Of a stretch of 64,000 nucleotides of DNA, positions 43,875 to 53,990 are shown in pieces. Position 1 is the first letter of the stretch, and each line of letters begins with the position of its first letter. Source of the DNA: Limnanthes douglasii subsp. nivea (lineage: Eukaryota; Streptophyta; Magnoliopsida; Brassicales; Limnanthaceae); the NCBI GenBank assembly GCA_036936605.1, contig JAUPFV010000001.1, forward strand, positions 249,920,925 through 249,984,924, written 5' to 3'. The position numbers and the translations under genes were made by a program. The notes under the pieces are model-generated. The model was not told the origin of the DNA and searched no databases. It saw only the letters and a program-made list of their open reading frames with translations.

Positions 43875-44900
43875 GTGAGGCCTGACAATATTCCCATAAC
43901 AGGTCAGAGATCGAGACCAAGTAGGTTCGATGCAGTATTGGAAGAGTTTCCGCCCTCCAAGATTTCCATGCCAAGGCCTTCCATGCTAATGTTCGAACAA
44001 CTGAAGAGGTGCCCCAGACTATCATTTTATGAAAATATGCCAATCGATGAGAGAATTCAGAGGCAGGTTGAGCTAGCGATAAAGCTAATTTGATATAGTT
44101 GAGTAATGTTTATTTATAATCAGTCATGTCGTGTTGAATACAATGTTGTTGGCATATGCATCACAACTTAGTCATTTTGTCCTATCAGCGTATGTTAGAC
44201 GCGGATATGAAAGTGATGGAGAAATGGAAACTGGAACCTAGATTCTTTGGATATGTTAAAGGGTTGACTACTAAGCTCGCCCGATACAAGCATGTATATA
44301 GCGCGACCCAAACTCATAAAAATAACATTGTAGAGGAGAAAGAAAAATTAGATAAGGAGGTCGCACTACTACGAAGTGCTCAAGAGGCGTGTGAGCAAAA
44401 GAACAAGGAATTAACTACTGAAGTTGCGGCGTTGATATCTGAAAATAATGGTTTTATGAAAAGAAATGACGAGCTAATGTCCCGAAACGCCAAGCTGGTG
44501 ACTCAAAAGTTGGTACATGTCAAGAGGGTAGAAGAGAAAGTGGATCGCATCGCGAGACTTGTGATCGAGAATGGGAATCTGAAGGCCTCGCTGAATGATC
44601 TGAAAATGCAGATGTAAGCTCAGTGTCACAAACTAATGAAGGAAGCCAAGGCCGATTTAGATCAACAAGAAAAGGAGGTGATGGAGATTGCTATGGACAT
44701 GGTGGAAAATAGTCAAAGGGAGATGTTGGCCGAGCTACTAAAATTGAATCCTTGAATGAAGTTAAGCCCTTTAATATGTTTGCTCCTTAGTATGGAAATC
44801 CTAAAGGTGGAAGTGGGATTATCCCAGGAGCGGATCCTCCTATTCCAGAGATCGGCGTTCTCCCTATGGCAACAAACACTGGGGACCAGCTAAAGTGAAC
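43875..44900 (+). pseudogene. Coiled-coil accessory ORF opposite a Tat-like gypsy pol
   Basis: A first piece (43875-44093) reads PSRFDAVLEEFPPSKISMPR and LKRCPRLSFYENMPIDERIQ. After an intron-like gap with acceptor CCTATCAG (about 44190) a 153-codon frame follows: LEPRFFGYVKGLTTKLARYK, then long heptad regions (KEKLDKEVALLRSAQEACEQ, KNKELTTEVAALISENNGFM). A TAA at 44615 interrupts; reading continues as LMKEAKADLDQQEKEVMEIA to about 44754 and a Pro-rich tail (IIPGADPPIPEIGVLPMATN). It lies between the integrase end of the reverse-strand gypsy (45538) and where its 3' LTR should be, in antisense, which is the place of the extra antisense ORF known in Tat elements. Function unknown. Confidence 0.6.
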
Positions 44901-45478
44901 ATAGGAGGTTTCTCCATCGGTTATTCATAATGCACAATTGTAAAAATATTATGAACTAAGTGTTTTGTTTACTTTTTCTTTTTGGTATGTCACTTCAAGT
45001 GCAAGAATTTATTTTATTTTCTTAGCCAGAGTGTGCGGATGAGTAATTGATATTGTCAGATTTTATGGAAATGTATGTTTGTTTATTTTTAATCAATTCA
45101 GGTGAAGCCCTTATAAGATCGAGCTCAATATGGCTCATTGCGTAGTTTGGTAGGATAATAATCCCCCAGCCTTAATCGCAGAGACATCTATGTGACTCAT
45201 TGCCTGGCCCTAATAAGGCTTGACTTTTGATAGTTCGTTGATATACTGTGTACAAAGTATGAGGCTCAATATTGTGTTTACGTAGCCCGTAGGTGTGGCC
45301 AATTAGCCCGATCGTATACATACTCTATGATATGGGCTCAGTGCCCTTGCGTAGCCCATAGGCGTGGTCTTTGACCCTTTCACTTATTATAAGGACGGAG
45401 ATATAAACAAATACACGTTGTGGCGAAAGCATAAAAGTTGTATCAGTGAAAAAATTTACACCTCAATGCCTCGTTAAA

Positions 45479-45500
45479 CCCCCCCCCCCCCCCCCCCCCC
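45479..45500. repeat. Poly(C) tract, 22 nt
   Basis: An uninterrupted run of 22 C just 3' (on the element strand) of the gypsy integrase end. Such a run is unusual in this AT-rich DNA; the length may be a sequencing artefact. Confidence 0.9.
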
Positions 45501-45537
45501 GTGCCATCAGGACGGAAAAATAGCGCATCACCTATCC

Positions 45538-46010
45538 TTATAGCTCAGATTTATACAAATTCAGATGCTTGACATTCCAAGGAAGCTTTAGAGCATAACC
45601 CTCTGCATTTACAAAGCGATAAGCTCCAATATGTCCTTTGGAGATCACTATGAATGGTCTATCCCAGCTAGGCCCTAAATTGCCTGAAGCTTTATCGCCC
45701 GAGCCTTGAAAAGTCTTCTTCATATTTAAACTTTATGTTATGAGGCGTGCGTTGAAACAACCTCTCATTAGCTTCTATAATGCTCTGTTTAGACTCGCGC
45801 TCGGTCTACGCTCCTCAATGAGGTCGACCTATACTGTTACGCCGTCGTCTTTATGGTCCTCGTCATATGCTTCCATATAGTGTCTTAGTATTATGACCTC
45901 GGTTAGGACTACTGCATCACTGCCATAGTTTAAAATTAAAGGAGTGTCATTTGTAGTTGTGCGAGGTGTGGTTTGGTAGGCCCATAACAATTCGGGAAAC
46001 TTGTCTGGCC
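45538..46010 (-). pseudogene. gypsy integrase C-terminal part
   Basis: Starts WPDKFPELLWAYQTTPRTTT, then LNYGSDAVVLTEVIILRHYM and ends in the open frame 45723-45538: GDKASGNLGPSWDRPFIVIS and HIGAYRFVNAEGYALKLPWN, then VKHLNLYKSEL. This is the G-K-L-G-P-x-W-x-G-P-Y ... W-N-x-x-H-L-K-x-Y module that ends gypsy polyproteins. A stop lies at about 45812. Confidence 0.85.
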
Positions 46011-46534
46011 ATTTGAGGGTTCAATTTTAAATTTACAACCTCTGAATTGGAGAATGTTTTTTGAAAGTCAGATATATGTGAATCTTCATCCAAGCTTTTA
46101 ACCATCATATCATCTATGTAAACCTCTATGTTTCTGCCAATCTGATTAGCAAAATATTTATTCATTAACCTCTGATAAGTGGCCCCAATATTTTTCAATC
46201 CGAATGGCATCACCTTATAACAATGAAAACCTCTGTCTGTGATGAAAGTAGTGTGATTTTGATCCATGAGATCTACTTGTATCTGGTTGTACCCTAAGAA
46301 AGTATCCATGAAAGACAATAGTTTGCTTCCAGAGGTGGAATCCACCAACTAATCTATCCGAGGAACATAATACAGATCTTTAGGGCATGCCCTATTAAGG
46401 TCAGTGAAATAAATGCACATGCACCACTTGTCATTCTTTTTATTGACTAAAACAGGGTTGACAGTCCACAAAGGGTATTGAGATTCTTTAATGTGACCCA
46501 TCTTGGTCAAACGGTCAACTTCTTGAACAATCAC
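46010..46534 (-). pseudogene. gypsy reverse transcriptase with intact YIDD
   Basis: VDRLTKMGHIKESQYPLWTV, KKNDKWCMCIYFTDLNRACP, FMDTFLGYNQIQVDLMDQN, VMPFGLKNIGATYQRLMNK and active site VYIDDMMVKS are all readable. One TAG (Q codon CAG to TAG) interrupts at about 46350. RT stops abruptly after LKLNPQ, where it joins the integrase segment. The conserved V-D-F in the second block is IYF here, so one catalytic-region Asp is lost. Confidence 0.88.
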
Positions 46535-46591
46535 ATCTGTTTTTTCCTTTGAAAAAGACCTTCTCTTCTGTACAACTGGCGCAATATCACT

Positions 46592-47614
46592 TCAGATTGA
46601 CAACTTAAGGGAAATTATATCAGGTCGCACTCTAGTGACATCACTATTATACCATGGGAAAACATGTTGGTTATTCATCAAAAATGATAATAACCGGTGC
46701 TTTAAATTTGATGCCAACTTGGAACCAATTTTAACACTCTTGCCCTCTAAGAGGGAGTGGGTTTCAACCTCCTCAATAGGTATTATAACACTGTGAGCCT
46801 CCCTGGGATCATCAATTTCATTTTCTTCAAAAGAAGGCTCCAATAGTTCTTAATCTTTGTTAACTCTAACTGCCCCTAAACTCTTAGGGACAATGGTTGT
46901 TACATAACATTTCTTGGTTATCTTCTGGCTGCTCTGGACAACACCTACTTGTCCCTGGACAACATACTTCAAATATTGTTGGAATGTAAAGGCCACAACA
47001 TGCATTCTAGAGAGCCAAGACCTCCCAAATATTGCATTGTAGGATGTTGGGTAATCCACCGCAACAAGCAGTACTCTTGCCATCTTTTTAAAGGGTCCTT
47101 TTCCCAATAACACTTCCTCTTCGAACTCCCGAATCACATCTACAAAACTTTTTATGAAGCCTACAATAGTTATGTTCGAACGTTGTATACTCGAAGGGTT
47201 TCTCATTTTCTTGTAGGAGCTTAAAAACATGATGTTTTCCGAACTTTCTGTATCAATCAGAATCTGGTGTATATCGTTTCCTCCAATTAATATCGATATT
47301 ACTACTGCATCTTCATGAGGCCCTGCAATGTCTCTCAGCTTATCATCATCAAAAACTATAAAGGGATATGAGGATTAATACTGGTGGTTGGATATTTCAC
47401 CATCCAACTGAGTGACCAAATTGTGGACACACCTCTTCCTTGACGAAGAAGAAGGCGCAGTCACAGTATCCCCTCCGAAGATAGTTAGTGACTCAAAAGA
47501 GTTAATCAGACCAAAAACTGTTTTGGTCTTGTCTGTTATCATCCCCACCTGATTTCGACTCGGATCTGGATCCAGATACTTAGAGTCTACATCAAATCTT
47601 TCAAAAATTACCAT
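46592..47614 (-). pseudogene. gypsy protease and pre-RT linker
   Basis: A segment with SFESLTIFGGDTVTAPSSSS and KRCVHNLVTQ (47614-47375), then ARVLLVAVDYPTSYNAIFGR and SWLSRMHVVAFTFQQYLKYV (47230-46850; Y-N-A-I-x-G-R-x-W-L is the protease end), then VRPDIISLKLSI before RT. All three are in the same frame as RT, separated by single stops. Role when intact: polyprotein processing. Confidence 0.82.
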
Positions 47615-47639
47615 TGAACCCTCTTGTATAGATGTTCCA

Positions 47640-48960
47640 GGATTGTTTGAAGTACTAGCCCGGGGAGTATTGGTTTACGCATTATCTGGTTTGCTTCCCT
47701 CTCGATTTTTTACGTAGGTCCCCAACTTTCCCCTTTCAATGAGGTTTTGGACCTCCTACCTCAGGTTAAACAATCATGAGTATCATGGCCTATGTCATTG
47801 TGGTATTGGCATACACGAGTGCTTTGGTTTTCTCTGGGGGACTGCAATGCTGCTGGATTTCTGAAATGCACCTCATTCTTAGTCTTGTCACATATTATAG
47901 CCACACTCTTCCCCAATTCAGTAAACCACTCAGGCTAAACCCAGGCCCCCTCTTATTTCTGACCTGTTGGCTCTGAGTTTGGTTAGACTGATTCTGTCAT
48001 GACCGGTTGGACCCCTGTCCGGTCTTTTTTTCCATGTAACTGGACTGATTAGTAGTTGGAGGAGTTGTTATTGTTGTAGTAATAGACCTCACTTGGCGGT
48101 GTAATCTGGTTTTCTTTGTTTCTTCTACGTTGATTTGCTTTCCACTTGATTCAACAAAGCATCCTAAGTCATAGCCTTATTTCGAGTCACTGAATCGGCT
48201 AGATTACCTGGATTTAAACCTTGCCTGAGGGAATCAATTGCAACTTGGTCAAATCAATCTGCTAACCCATTCTTTGTGTTCACAAAACGATTGATGTACT
48301 CATTCAGGGGCTCGTTCAGTTCTTGAGCAAAATGGATAATGGTGTCCCATTACCCTTAAGTTCCTTGCTATCAACAAATTGCCTCCGAAAGGCAACCCAT
48401 AACGTATCAAAATTTCTTGTACACCCCTGAGGGAGACTGTTCTACCATTTGAGGGAACTTTCTGTGAAAGTTTGGGAGAATACCCTACATAATAGCTTGT
48501 CATCGTCGTGGAAATTCATCAGGAAGTTTTTAAACTGCTCCAGATGGTTATCTGGATCTCGACTCCCATCATATTTTTCCATCCCGGAACTATCAAATCT
48601 CTTAAGAAGATGTCTAGAGAGTATTTTAGTGGACAGAGGCAATTTCCTCCAAGCTGAGATGTTGGTCTTGAGTTTATGTTCAGTCCATTAGTAGCCTGTA
48701 ACTTGTCCGACGATGACCGTGTTCTGCTTACGACGAACCAGGCTGCGCCGACAACCTATTCTTCAACTGTGGATGTGCTCTGCATATAAGAAATCGCGGT
48801 TGCACGACGTTATAAGAAAGATGAACCGAATAAATACTAGTTGGGCATTATCGACAAACTCCCCATTTGGCATGACCTCTGGCCATCCATTGGCGACTAT
48901 GATTCGGAAGTAGTTCAAACCCTGAGATGCCATCCTTTATGTTCCAACTTTTTCTGATTT
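47640..48960 (-). pseudogene. gypsy gag
   Basis: The N-terminal gag domain reads EKYDGSRDPDNHLEQFKNFL, CRVFSQTFTESSLKW and NSLPQGCTRNFDTLWVAFRR (48640-48400). The C-terminal part has QYHNDIGHDTHDCL (about 47810-47770), the H-x-x-x-G-H-D-T-x-x-C motif, and a region EVQNLIERGKLGTYVKN. Read across several frames. Role when intact: capsid-like particle and RNA packaging. Confidence 0.78.
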
Positions 48961-50352
48961 TGTTTAGAGTTTGGGCTTATCTGTCCCACGATAGTACAAC
49001 TTCCATCTACCAACAAGTTTACCACCCACTCCACATGGCCTAGCTACTAACCCAACTTTATTTCTCGAGTATCCGCTCCAAATTGATTCATTAACCACCC
49101 AACAAAACTTAGTTGGACTAGTCATTCTTAGATAAAAAAAACATAAACCCAAATATCATCGCACAAAACTTACATCTTATGCCAAAAAACCGCTCACCCT
49201 AGTTATTGGTCGGCTCCAACATACAATTGAACCACAATCTAGTATACAGAATCTCACTATATCTAATTATTCAAAAAGTTCCAACAAAAAGAAACCCTTG
49301 CGCCCAATTTTTAAAACTTAATTAAGCCTTCTTCTTCTAACCGGTTCTGTCGCCCATCTATCTTGGCCAACCTATCTATTTTCATGGGCCTAGCTAGCTT
49401 GCTCGAGAAATAAACTAGGTAGTTAAAAGAATGGACTATAGACACAATACTAGAAGCTCAAGGCCTATTATCTCCTCTCTAATCGCATTATTCTCTCATA
49501 CAAGCTTCACTTGATCATCATTGGTCAAACTATTAACACTGCAAGTCTATCTTCCCACCATCCTAACCATCATACTCCCAGTTATACCTTCAACTACCTA
49601 CACCCTCCCGGGTTCTCCTTCAACTTTCATAACTATGTGCTCAATCGTCAACCTAACATCCCAACTACAATCTTGACCCTTTTCTACATCTTATATTCCT
49701 ATAAAAAATCATGAACGGAGTTCAGACAACCGTTCTCTATATTTATTAAAGAAATCTTAAATACTGAGTTCTTGGACGATAGGCTTTTAATGTCTTATAA
49801 CACTATAAATCCCCCCATAATACTTTGTGCAAGTGCCTAACATAGTAATTATAATGACACAAACCATCGACAACCCATGTTAAAGTAAATATAGATTGTA
49901 TATGGGGTACATTTGGCCTGAAAGTATGCATGGCTAATATGAAAGACTATTTTCAAGTTTTACTTGGGAGAGCATAACACAACCCTGGACTTCCAAGAGG
50001 CTAAGCTACATTACCATTTCCTTTGATGGTCCTGAGTATGTAGACAAATAGATTGAGAGACGTAATCATCGTAGGTTTGTGAGAGTTTGTATTATGATCC
50101 AACTCAAGCCCAGTTTATGCATGTGTAATGCAACTAATTTGAAATCGGAATACCGTGATATTCCTTTATCCTACCACAATTTGAAATCAGAATACCATGG
50201 TCTGTTTGTAACCCTAACCCTTCCCTCCCTGATCCCACCTACCTCAAATATAAACCCAGGCCTTTCTCCTACTATAAGACTCATCTTACCAATCACCAAA
50301 ACAAAAACAGATTTTATTCTTCTAAAAATTCAAAAATCTTACCTGTCTCCAG
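48961..50352. other. Gypsy leader/LTR region or spacer; nothing definite
   Basis: The 5' LTR and PBS of the reverse-strand gypsy should lie here, but I could not identify them. Less AT-rich than average, with CCACC-type words around 49000-49700. No gene seen. Confidence 0.4.
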
Positions 50353-50499
50353 AATGGATCCATCAAAATCCCTGAGACCTTCCAAGCCTCTAAAGTGTGC
50401 TGGTTATTTCTCCCCCCTGAGAACACTTGGTTTCTCCTTGTCCCTAGCTTCATTCCCAGTCCAGTGGAGTCTAGCAATCCTCTCCAGCCTATAACCTCC

Positions 50500-52771
50500 A
50501 TGAACTCTCACCATCCTCTGATATCGGACTCCCATGAGCGATTAGTAAAACAAACTCTAGCCTTGGCTAGATTCAACATGGAATCTGGCCAAGGCCAGAT
50601 TCTTTTCCAAGCAGACCCTCTGCTTGACGTAGACAATTTCCTTCACCTGGGAGAGACTGCCTACGGCGACCCCAAGGTCATTTTCTCTCTTGCATCTCTA
50701 GAATCCTGCCTCCCCCCTGACCTCCAGTAGCTTGCCTCTCCCTGGTTCGTCTAGCCTTCACCAGACCGACTCTGGATTCTACAAAAATTTGGTGGTGGCA
50801 ATCGGCGAATTGCAGCATCCTCCTTTGAAGTCTTCCTCAATGCTGATTACCTCTTCGGCTCTCCGACCCAGTCCGCCTCCCTCCTCCACCAGTGTTTGCC
50901 AAATTCCAGCCTGTTCCCCTGAAAGCAAAGGAAAATCCGCAATTCAAGCCTACGCCTCCCCATTATCTTCCACGACGCCTAGTTCTTCTGATTTCGGAGG
51001 CACCGTCTTTCTTTCGCCGGTCTCAGTCGCCGGTAACTTCGGTTTCTCGTCGCCCGATATGGTAGCCAGGGCCTCTACTCTTTTTGTGCAGGATGAAGAA
51101 ATCGGAAAAGGCAGTAGCGATCTCCTCGCAGGAATCGCGATCGTCACCGGAGCAGAACCGGAAGGTTTAGATGGTATCGAGCTTTTGGCAGGTATTGGGA
51201 ACGCCACCGGAGCAGAACCGGCAGGAATAGAAGGCATCGATCTTCATGCAGGTATCGGGAATGCCACCGGAGCAGATTCGGAGGGTTCACAATCTCTGGG
51301 TTTGATGGTTAGGGTTTCACCCTTTGATCTGCATTCTGTCTTCGATCGAAGAGGAGACAGGGAGTTACTTTCGGGTTCCCTTTCTATCTCTGGATCGCAT
51401 CCGGGTCTGGGCCCAAAAGGCTCTTTACAGACCGGATCGGATCCAGAGAAAGGGAATGTTAAAAGAGGTGCTGTCTTGGGCCTTTCAAGGGATTCGGGTT
51501 CCAAATGCAGTTTGGGCCCTTCGATCAGGCCTGGTCTGAATTTTATTAATTCAGGCCCTCTTGGAGCTTCTAATGCTCAGCATGCTAATTTTTCTTCAAA
51601 AAGTCGTTCCTCAAAAAGTATTGGGCCGACCAAAATCTTAACAATTGAAAAGCCTTTGAATCATAAAGGAAAAGGTCTTTTAGGAGGAGGCTCTACTCTT
51701 GGCCACCATTCTCTCATCCGAAATTTCGGAAATGTGGGTAAAGGCCCAAAAGGAAGAAAATACAAGATGGCCCATGCTATTTCTCACTCCTTTCAATCGT
51801 CAAAGAATTTTTCTAGAGGTCTCGCTAGTTCCAATATTCTCCCTAGCTCTTCTCCCCTTCCCTCTTATGCTAGTGTTGTCTCGGGACATAGCGATAACCG
51901 TTCCCCGTTAGCGATTGGGATATGCCATATGGAAAAAGAGGGCAACGACTTTATCATGAATGACTCGGCGTTAGATTCCCCGGATTCTTGGAAGGCTTGC
52001 CTTTCGGGATATTTCCTCAATCAACCGTCCAATCTTGCTTTCCTAAAAGCAAATATGGAATCGCTTTGGAAAAGATATGGACTTCTGGATTATAAGCCCC
52101 TCCGTGAAGGCTATTTTCTTTTCAAATTTGGATCCGAGGCGATGGCTAAAAAAGTTCTTGAGGAAGATCCTTGGCATTTGAGTGTCAATTTAATAATTTT
52201 AAAGCTTTGGGAACCCCTTACCTCTTTCATCAAAGACCCTCACACTGAAATACCGATTTGGGTTAAAGTTTTCAACCTTCCTTATGAGCTTTGGACTGCA
52301 GAGGGATTCAGTAATATTGGTTCTGTCATTGGTACTCCTCTTTATGTAGACCGTCAGCCGGAAAGAAAGGAAAACCTCCGCTTTGCCCGCATTTGTATTA
52401 TGATAAAGGCGGGACATCCTATTCGATATGAGCTCACCTTCAAGATCCGTGGAAAATCTATATTTGTTCAGTTTGAATATCAGGGCCTCCCTCCCCAATG
52501 TGAAAATTGAAAAGTCTTTGGGCATCCTACTCGCCAATGTAAAAGAGGTCCTATCAAGCTTCCTCCTTGTCCTATTTTGGCCTCGTCTTTTGAGGAAGAC
52601 CCCTCTGAGATAGATCTTGAGTTAGATTCGGGCTTTCGGCTTCCATCCATCTCTGAAGACAAGGAGGTGGAGCGCGGGGAAGAGGTGGACTCACCCCCCA
52701 AAAGGGCCTGCACGGACGAAGCAAAAGAAAAGGGTAACCAGGTATTCTCCTCCGACAGGAGCATCAGCTGA
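50500..52771 (+). pseudogene. LINE ORF1 (DUF4283, CCHC knuckle)
   Basis: It may start at the ATG near 50500 (MNSHHPLISDSHERLVKQTL) and passes into another frame in or near a C-run at about 50702-50728. From there 592 codons are open. A low-complexity, Ser/Gly/Pro-rich N-terminal part includes a 3x20-residue repeat (residues 133-187). The C-terminal DUF4283-like domain reads FLKANMESLWKRYGLLDYKP, LREGYFLFKFGSEAMAKKVL and PIWVKVFNLPYELWTAEGFS. The final knuckle C-E-N-C-K-V-F-G-H-P-T-R-Q-C is broken by TGC to TGA at 52508, so the second Cys is a stop. The remaining tail, acidic and ending at 52771, is in frame. ORF1 protein binds LINE RNA. Confidence 0.88.
51128..51293 (+). repeat. In-frame 60-bp tandem repeat within LINE ORF1
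   Basis: Three units begin at GCAGGAAT (51128), GCAGGTAT (51188) and GCAGGTAT (51248), exactly 60 bp apart. They encode AGIAIVTGAEPEGLDGIELL, AGIGNATGAEPAGIEGIDLH and a third partial unit. Because 60 is a multiple of three the frame is kept. Confidence 0.95.
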
Positions 52772-52792
52772 CTCACTGTAAGTTCTCTCTCT

Positions 52793-53990
52793 ATGAATAT
52801 TGCCGCTTGGAATGTTCGTGGCCTAAATGATCCGGTTAGGCAAAAAAACGTCACTGACTTCATTATTATGAATCATATCTCTTTAATAGTGCTTGTAGAA
52901 ACTAAAGTCCAAATCCATAATGTAGATTCAATTATTAGGTGTATGGCCCCTTATTGGCATGTCTTAACAAACCACTCTTCTCATCACTTAGGTAGAATTT
53001 GGATCATTTGGAACCCTAGTGTTATCTCAATCTCTAGGGTCTCTCAATCCCCTCAGTTCATTCATTGTAACGTTAAATGTCATAATTATAAGGCTTCTTT
53101 CAAGTTAACTGCGGTCTATGCTTTTAACGAATCACATGACCGAACTTCTCTTTGGAAAGACCTGATAGGTTTATAAAAGATAGAAGCCCACCTCCCATGG
53201 GTCTCCATGGGAGATTTTAATGCTATCCGCCATCCGAGCGAGAGAATTGGATCCTCGGATTCCTGGTCCCAAGCCACTTAATGATTGTTGTTATCAATGC
53301 GAATTCAGCAATCTTAGATCATCGGGATATCCATTCACTTGGATTAATAAACAACCCTCTCATCCCATCTTATCCAAGCTAGATCGTGTTCTCGTCAACC
53401 CGGACTGGGATGACCTCTTCCCTATGTCCCATGTCCATTTTGGATATTTTCGCACTTCAGACCATGCTACTGTTTTGCTTAACCTTGGGTTCCCCCGCCC
53501 CAAGCGGAAAAAACCCTTCCGATATTTTAACATGTGGAAATCTCATCCCCAATTTATGGATATTGTTTCCACTAGTTGGAATAAGCCCATCTCCTCCACT
53601 GGGATGAGTCTTGTATCCGATAAGCTAGCTCGTCTTCAACATGAGCTAGCTCTCCTCAATCGTAAGGAGTTTAGTGACATCTCTTCCAGAGTCATCAATA
53701 CCCAAAAAAGGCTGTTCGACATCCAGGACGAACTAGCCTCTGACCCTCTCAATCCTCGATTTGTTAAATCCGAAAATGAGGCCTCTGATCTTTTTCTTTT
53801 TCTTAGTCGTACAGAAGAATCTTTCCAAAAACAAAAATCCAGAGAAAACTGGATCAAGCTGGAGGATAAAAATTCTTTTTTTTTCACAAAAGCATCAAAG
53901 CCCGTCTTTTTCGCAACAAAGTTATCTCGATCTCAAATGAGCATGGCATCACCTCCTCCTCTCCATCTACCGTCTCAAAAGTTTTTATGA
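52793..53990 (+). pseudogene. LINE ORF2 N-terminus: endonuclease domain
   Basis: Starts MNIAAWNVRGLNDPVRQKNV (residues 1-20), the typical L1 endonuclease start with the catalytic Asn. It goes on to VLVETKVQIHNVD with the catalytic Glu and NESHDRTSLWKDL. A TAA after 53173 is followed by a frame change, then WVSMGDFNAIRHPSERIGSS with the catalytic D-F-N, the F-T-W-I-N block SSGYPFTWINKQPSHPILSK and SDHATVLLNLGFP with the final S-D-H. After the endonuclease comes a helical linker (LARLQHELALLNRKEFSDIS) and then a frameshift in a T9 run near 53880. Known role: nicks target DNA for target-primed reverse transcription. Confidence 0.88.

Larger units (their letters stand above)
45538..48960 (-). mobile_element. 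Ty3/gypsy element, Tat-like, reverse strand, with internal pol deletion
   Basis: Reading right to left: gag (48.96-47.64 kb), protease and linker (47.61-46.59 kb), RT (46.53-46.01 kb) and then directly the integrase C-terminal part (46.01-45.54 kb). RNase H and the integrase finger and catalytic core are missing. From 47614 to 45947 a single frame is broken only by a handful of stops, so this is the best-preserved gypsy coding sequence here. LTRs not located. Confidence 0.85.

Noticed and set aside
50950..51504. Reverse-strand ORFs
   Set aside because: Antisense to LINE ORF1; open only because of its GC-rich, repeat-containing codons.
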